Source: Amaurobius ferox (lineage: Eukaryota; Arthropoda; Arachnida; Araneae; Amaurobiidae). From it: a DNA stretch of 64,000 nucleotides. Positions 61,656 through 64,000 of the stretch are shown here, one piece after another. The notes below the pieces were generated by a model. It worked only from the letters and a program-made list of their open reading frames with translations, ran no database searches and was not told the DNA's origin. The translations under genes were made by a program, and so were the position numbers. Each line of letters begins with the position of its first letter. The stretch's first letter is position 1. The stretch spans positions 3,757,606-3,821,605 of the forward strand of contig OX578149.1 of NCBI GenBank assembly GCA_951213105.1. The letters run 5' to 3'.

Positions 61656-63918
61656 TCTATATAAATAAAATTGAAAATCTGTCAGTCTGTATGTTTGTCT
61701 CATCATCACGGGAGAACGGCTGAACCGAATTTCATTAAATATTGTCGGGAGCCTTGGAATAGTCCCCCTTAAAATGGAGTCCATGTTTCGAATTTTTAGG
61801 ACCAGGGGTTGTCTAGATATTCATTAAAAACCCACAGTTAAGCCTTCCATAAACATAGCATTATGCAGGCGATATTTTTTTCCCGTAAGCTTATTTGAAG
61901 AAAATGATATCATATCGCTTAGCAACGGATTTTAATCCAATGTGTTTATGCGGCCCATTTAAAATTGGGTCCATGTTTCAAGTTTCTACGAACAGTGGTT
62001 CTCGAGATATTAGTGAAAAACGACACTTTCGTTTGTCTCATCATCACGGGAGAACGGCTGAACCGAATTTAGTGAAATTGGGTGGGTAACTTAAAATAGC
62101 CCTCCATAAATTGAGTCCACGTTTAGAGTTTCTAAAACCAGGGGTTGTCGAGATATTGATGGAAAACGAAACTCTTTCTTAGGAGTTCTTCTCTCAAACT
62201 CCATGATTTCCAAAGAAAAAGTTTGGAAACCGTTGGTTTTAACGTGAAAGTCAACTAAATCTCTGAGTTTTGTGGGAGTTTATTGAACGTATTAGTCACT
62301 TTTGAAAATCGCAGGTATGAAATATGAATTTAAATGGAAACTATCACCATGGTTTATTTCTCACAGGCTTACTCAACAACGAAAAGTTTTAAGAAATCGC
62401 AAGAAAGATCAATCATACATAAAGCATTGATTATGAAACACATTTTCAAACTTTAATTTTATTTAAACATCTCTAAAATGCGATACATTTAGCGGTAATA
62501 TATTACAATACTGCAATAATTAATTATATAAGAAAATTTAAAACTTCGAAAAAAACGAACTTGATTCAAATGACGTCATCGAAATATAAATCGCCTGGCT
62601 CTCTGTGAAAAGCAGTAAATATTTCATTTATCACAGTACCACAATAATTTATTATACTTAAAAACTTAAAACCATGGAGACCAAAGTAATTTAACTCTAT
62701 GCATAAAAATTCATCGAAGAAGTTTGCCATTAAATCGTCTGCTTCTCTATAAAATCAATGAATGTTTAATCATATCATCTATACTGCAGACACCTGAGCA
62801 AAATAATTCTGCTTTAAAGAAATTCAGCAATTCTTATACAACTCATTTTACAGCCTAATCACTTTGCATTTTCCATAAGTAAAAATTAGGTTTCGTTGTA
62901 GTAATAATCAAAATTGGATGATCATTTAAACTCAAATGTATTGTAATTGTGTTGTTTTAGAATACAGATGCACAGAAATTAAGCAAAAATAAAGCAGTTT
63001 TAGGACGGATACAACACTGAATTTAAATTAAAAAGAACTTTAAAAATCATTATTTTGACACAATATGAATGGTATTGATCATTTAAACTCAAATATATTG
63101 TAATTGTGCTGTTTCAGAATACAAATACACAGAAATTAAGCAAAAATAAAGCGGTTTTAGGACGAATACGACACTAAATATATAAATTAAAAATAATAAA
63201 AACACGATTTCGACAAAAGATGGATGCCATATTTTATTTTGAAGTGAGTCACGTGATCTCTTCATATAATGGTCACGTGATCTCTTCACATACACGTTAT
63301 CTCTTCATATAAAGGGTTTAATTATTATTTTAATTGTTATTTAAAAAACTACAGAATATATTTTTCTGAACATTTTTTTATATATTTTATGGGATAATTT
63401 GAATAATTCCTAAAATTTTCGAAACAATTTGTGAATTTTAAATTCGCTTAGAAATGTTTGAAAAATTAGGTCCCATAGGGTTCATTTTATTTCAGTTTTT
63501 CAACCCGAGTTCAATTCAAAACTAATTGGGTGATATTATTCATTTATATTCCCATAGATCCCACTAACAGTCTGAACAACATACTAAAATTTCATTTTGA
63601 TAAAGTCATTTTTACGGCAGTTATCGTGCTAACAGACAGACCGACAGACAAAATGAACAAAGTCATAAGCACTTTTCAACTATGTTGTAAAGGGTTAAAA
63701 ATGGTTATTTAATTTTATGAGGAAGATTCTTTCTTATGCAGCTATGACTTATATAATGCAATGATTCTTTTTCTTACATAATGCAATGAATTTACATCTT
63801 TCACAGTGAAAAAACAATGTATAAGATTCACTCTGGATAAGACTCTATATGTTCCGGTGTAATTTTCATCACAGTTTTGCATGATAAATCCCGAGCAACG
63901 TTGGGTAATCACTGCTAG
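61656..63918 (+). mobile_element. Helitron carrying a foldback arm
   Basis: The 5' end TCTATATAAATAAAATTGAA follows an A (61655). GGGAGAACGGCTGAACCGAA comes after, and a second copy of this word occurs near 62047. The 3' end is a hairpin CCCGA...TTGGG followed 9 nt later by CTAG (63915-63918) and then a T. From about 62399 to 63695 it contains a right arm of the foldback family (AAGAAAGATCAATCA at the inner edge, tip hairpin at the outer edge). Confidence 0.65.
62399..63695. repeat. Foldback family right arm
   Basis: It matches 21711-23163 and 33598-35046 in order: CAAGAAAGATCAATCAT, GACGTCATCGAAATATAAAT, GGTCACGTGATCTCTTCA, CAACCCGAGTTCAAT, ACGGCAGTTATCGTGCTAAC, and tip TTTTCAACTATGTTGTAAAG. 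No left arm is seen in the window. It has diverged more than the arms of elements A and B. Confidence 0.7.
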
Positions 63919-64000
63919 TCTATATTTATATATAAAAAAGAAAAGTATGTATGTATGTATGTATGTATGTATGTATGTATGTATGTATGTATGTATGTAT
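63919..64000 (+). mobile_element. Start of another Helitron, head-to-tail, with TATG repeat
   Basis: Directly after CTAG (63918) comes TCTATATTTATATATAAAAA, a Helitron-type 5' end, then a (TATG)n microsatellite from about 63945 to the window edge. Confidence 0.55.

Noticed and set aside
63945..64000. Telomere-like repeat
   Set aside because: The unit is TATG, a microsatellite following a Helitron 5' end, not an arthropod TTAGG telomere.

Overview
This is an AT-rich, repeat-dense piece of an animal nuclear genome, most likely an arthropod and possibly an arachnid (inference from transposon and SINE style only). Nothing looks bacterial: there are no operons, and long intergenic tracts are full of Tc1/mariner, pogo-type, hAT, Helitron, foldback, non-LTR (LINE) and SINE sequences and microsatellites. 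The one host gene I can support is a two-exon CDK-inhibitor gene of the p21/p27/Dacapo (CDKN1) family on the minus strand (exon 1 at 14161-14632, exon 2 at 10568-10668). Its PCNA-binding motif is created across the splice junction.

Layout. 1-15.7 kb is the least repetitive part: a 60-bp hairpin-only retroposon (108-167), Tc1 remnants, a pogo-like MITE, an hAT element with an exact 8-bp target duplication (7487-9882) interrupted by a 5S-rRNA-derived SINE, and the CDKN1-like gene. 15.8-23.2 kb holds an hAT-like remnant invaded by a terminal-inverted-repeat element (called family X here), a tRNA-like SINE, and a large foldback element with 1.3-1.45 kb arms. 22852-46635 is an 11,882-bp unit present twice in direct tandem, with no difference seen where I compared the copies. 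It contains a LINE 3' fragment, a tRNA-like SINE, family X, a Penelope-like reverse transcriptase pseudogene and a second foldback element carrying a Helitron. The unit boundary is a hybrid foldback arm, as expected from unequal crossover or from an assembly loop. 47601-54303 is a full-length 6.7-kb LINE (gag-like ORF1; endonuclease, reverse transcriptase and RNase H in ORF2) with a 14-bp target duplication, inserted into family X. 55-58 kb has another family X copy with a decayed Tc1 element inside, and a tRNA-headed SINE. 60.2-61.1 kb is a 5S-headed SINE whose head contains 13 tandem copies of a 47-bp 5S segment. The window ends in a Helitron followed head-to-tail by the start of another.

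The most interesting pattern is a ~60-nt two-stem hairpin module. It forms the very 3' end of the LINE, the 3' end of the 5S- and tRNA-headed SINEs, and the whole of three separate 60-62 bp insertions, each flanked by an exact 14-bp target duplication. The constant parts (CCCGGCC on the left, GGTCTGGG on the right) enclose a 4-bp stem segment that differs between copies but stays complementary. This suggests an RNA structure kept for recognition by a LINE reverse transcriptase, and that the bare hairpin can itself be retrotransposed.
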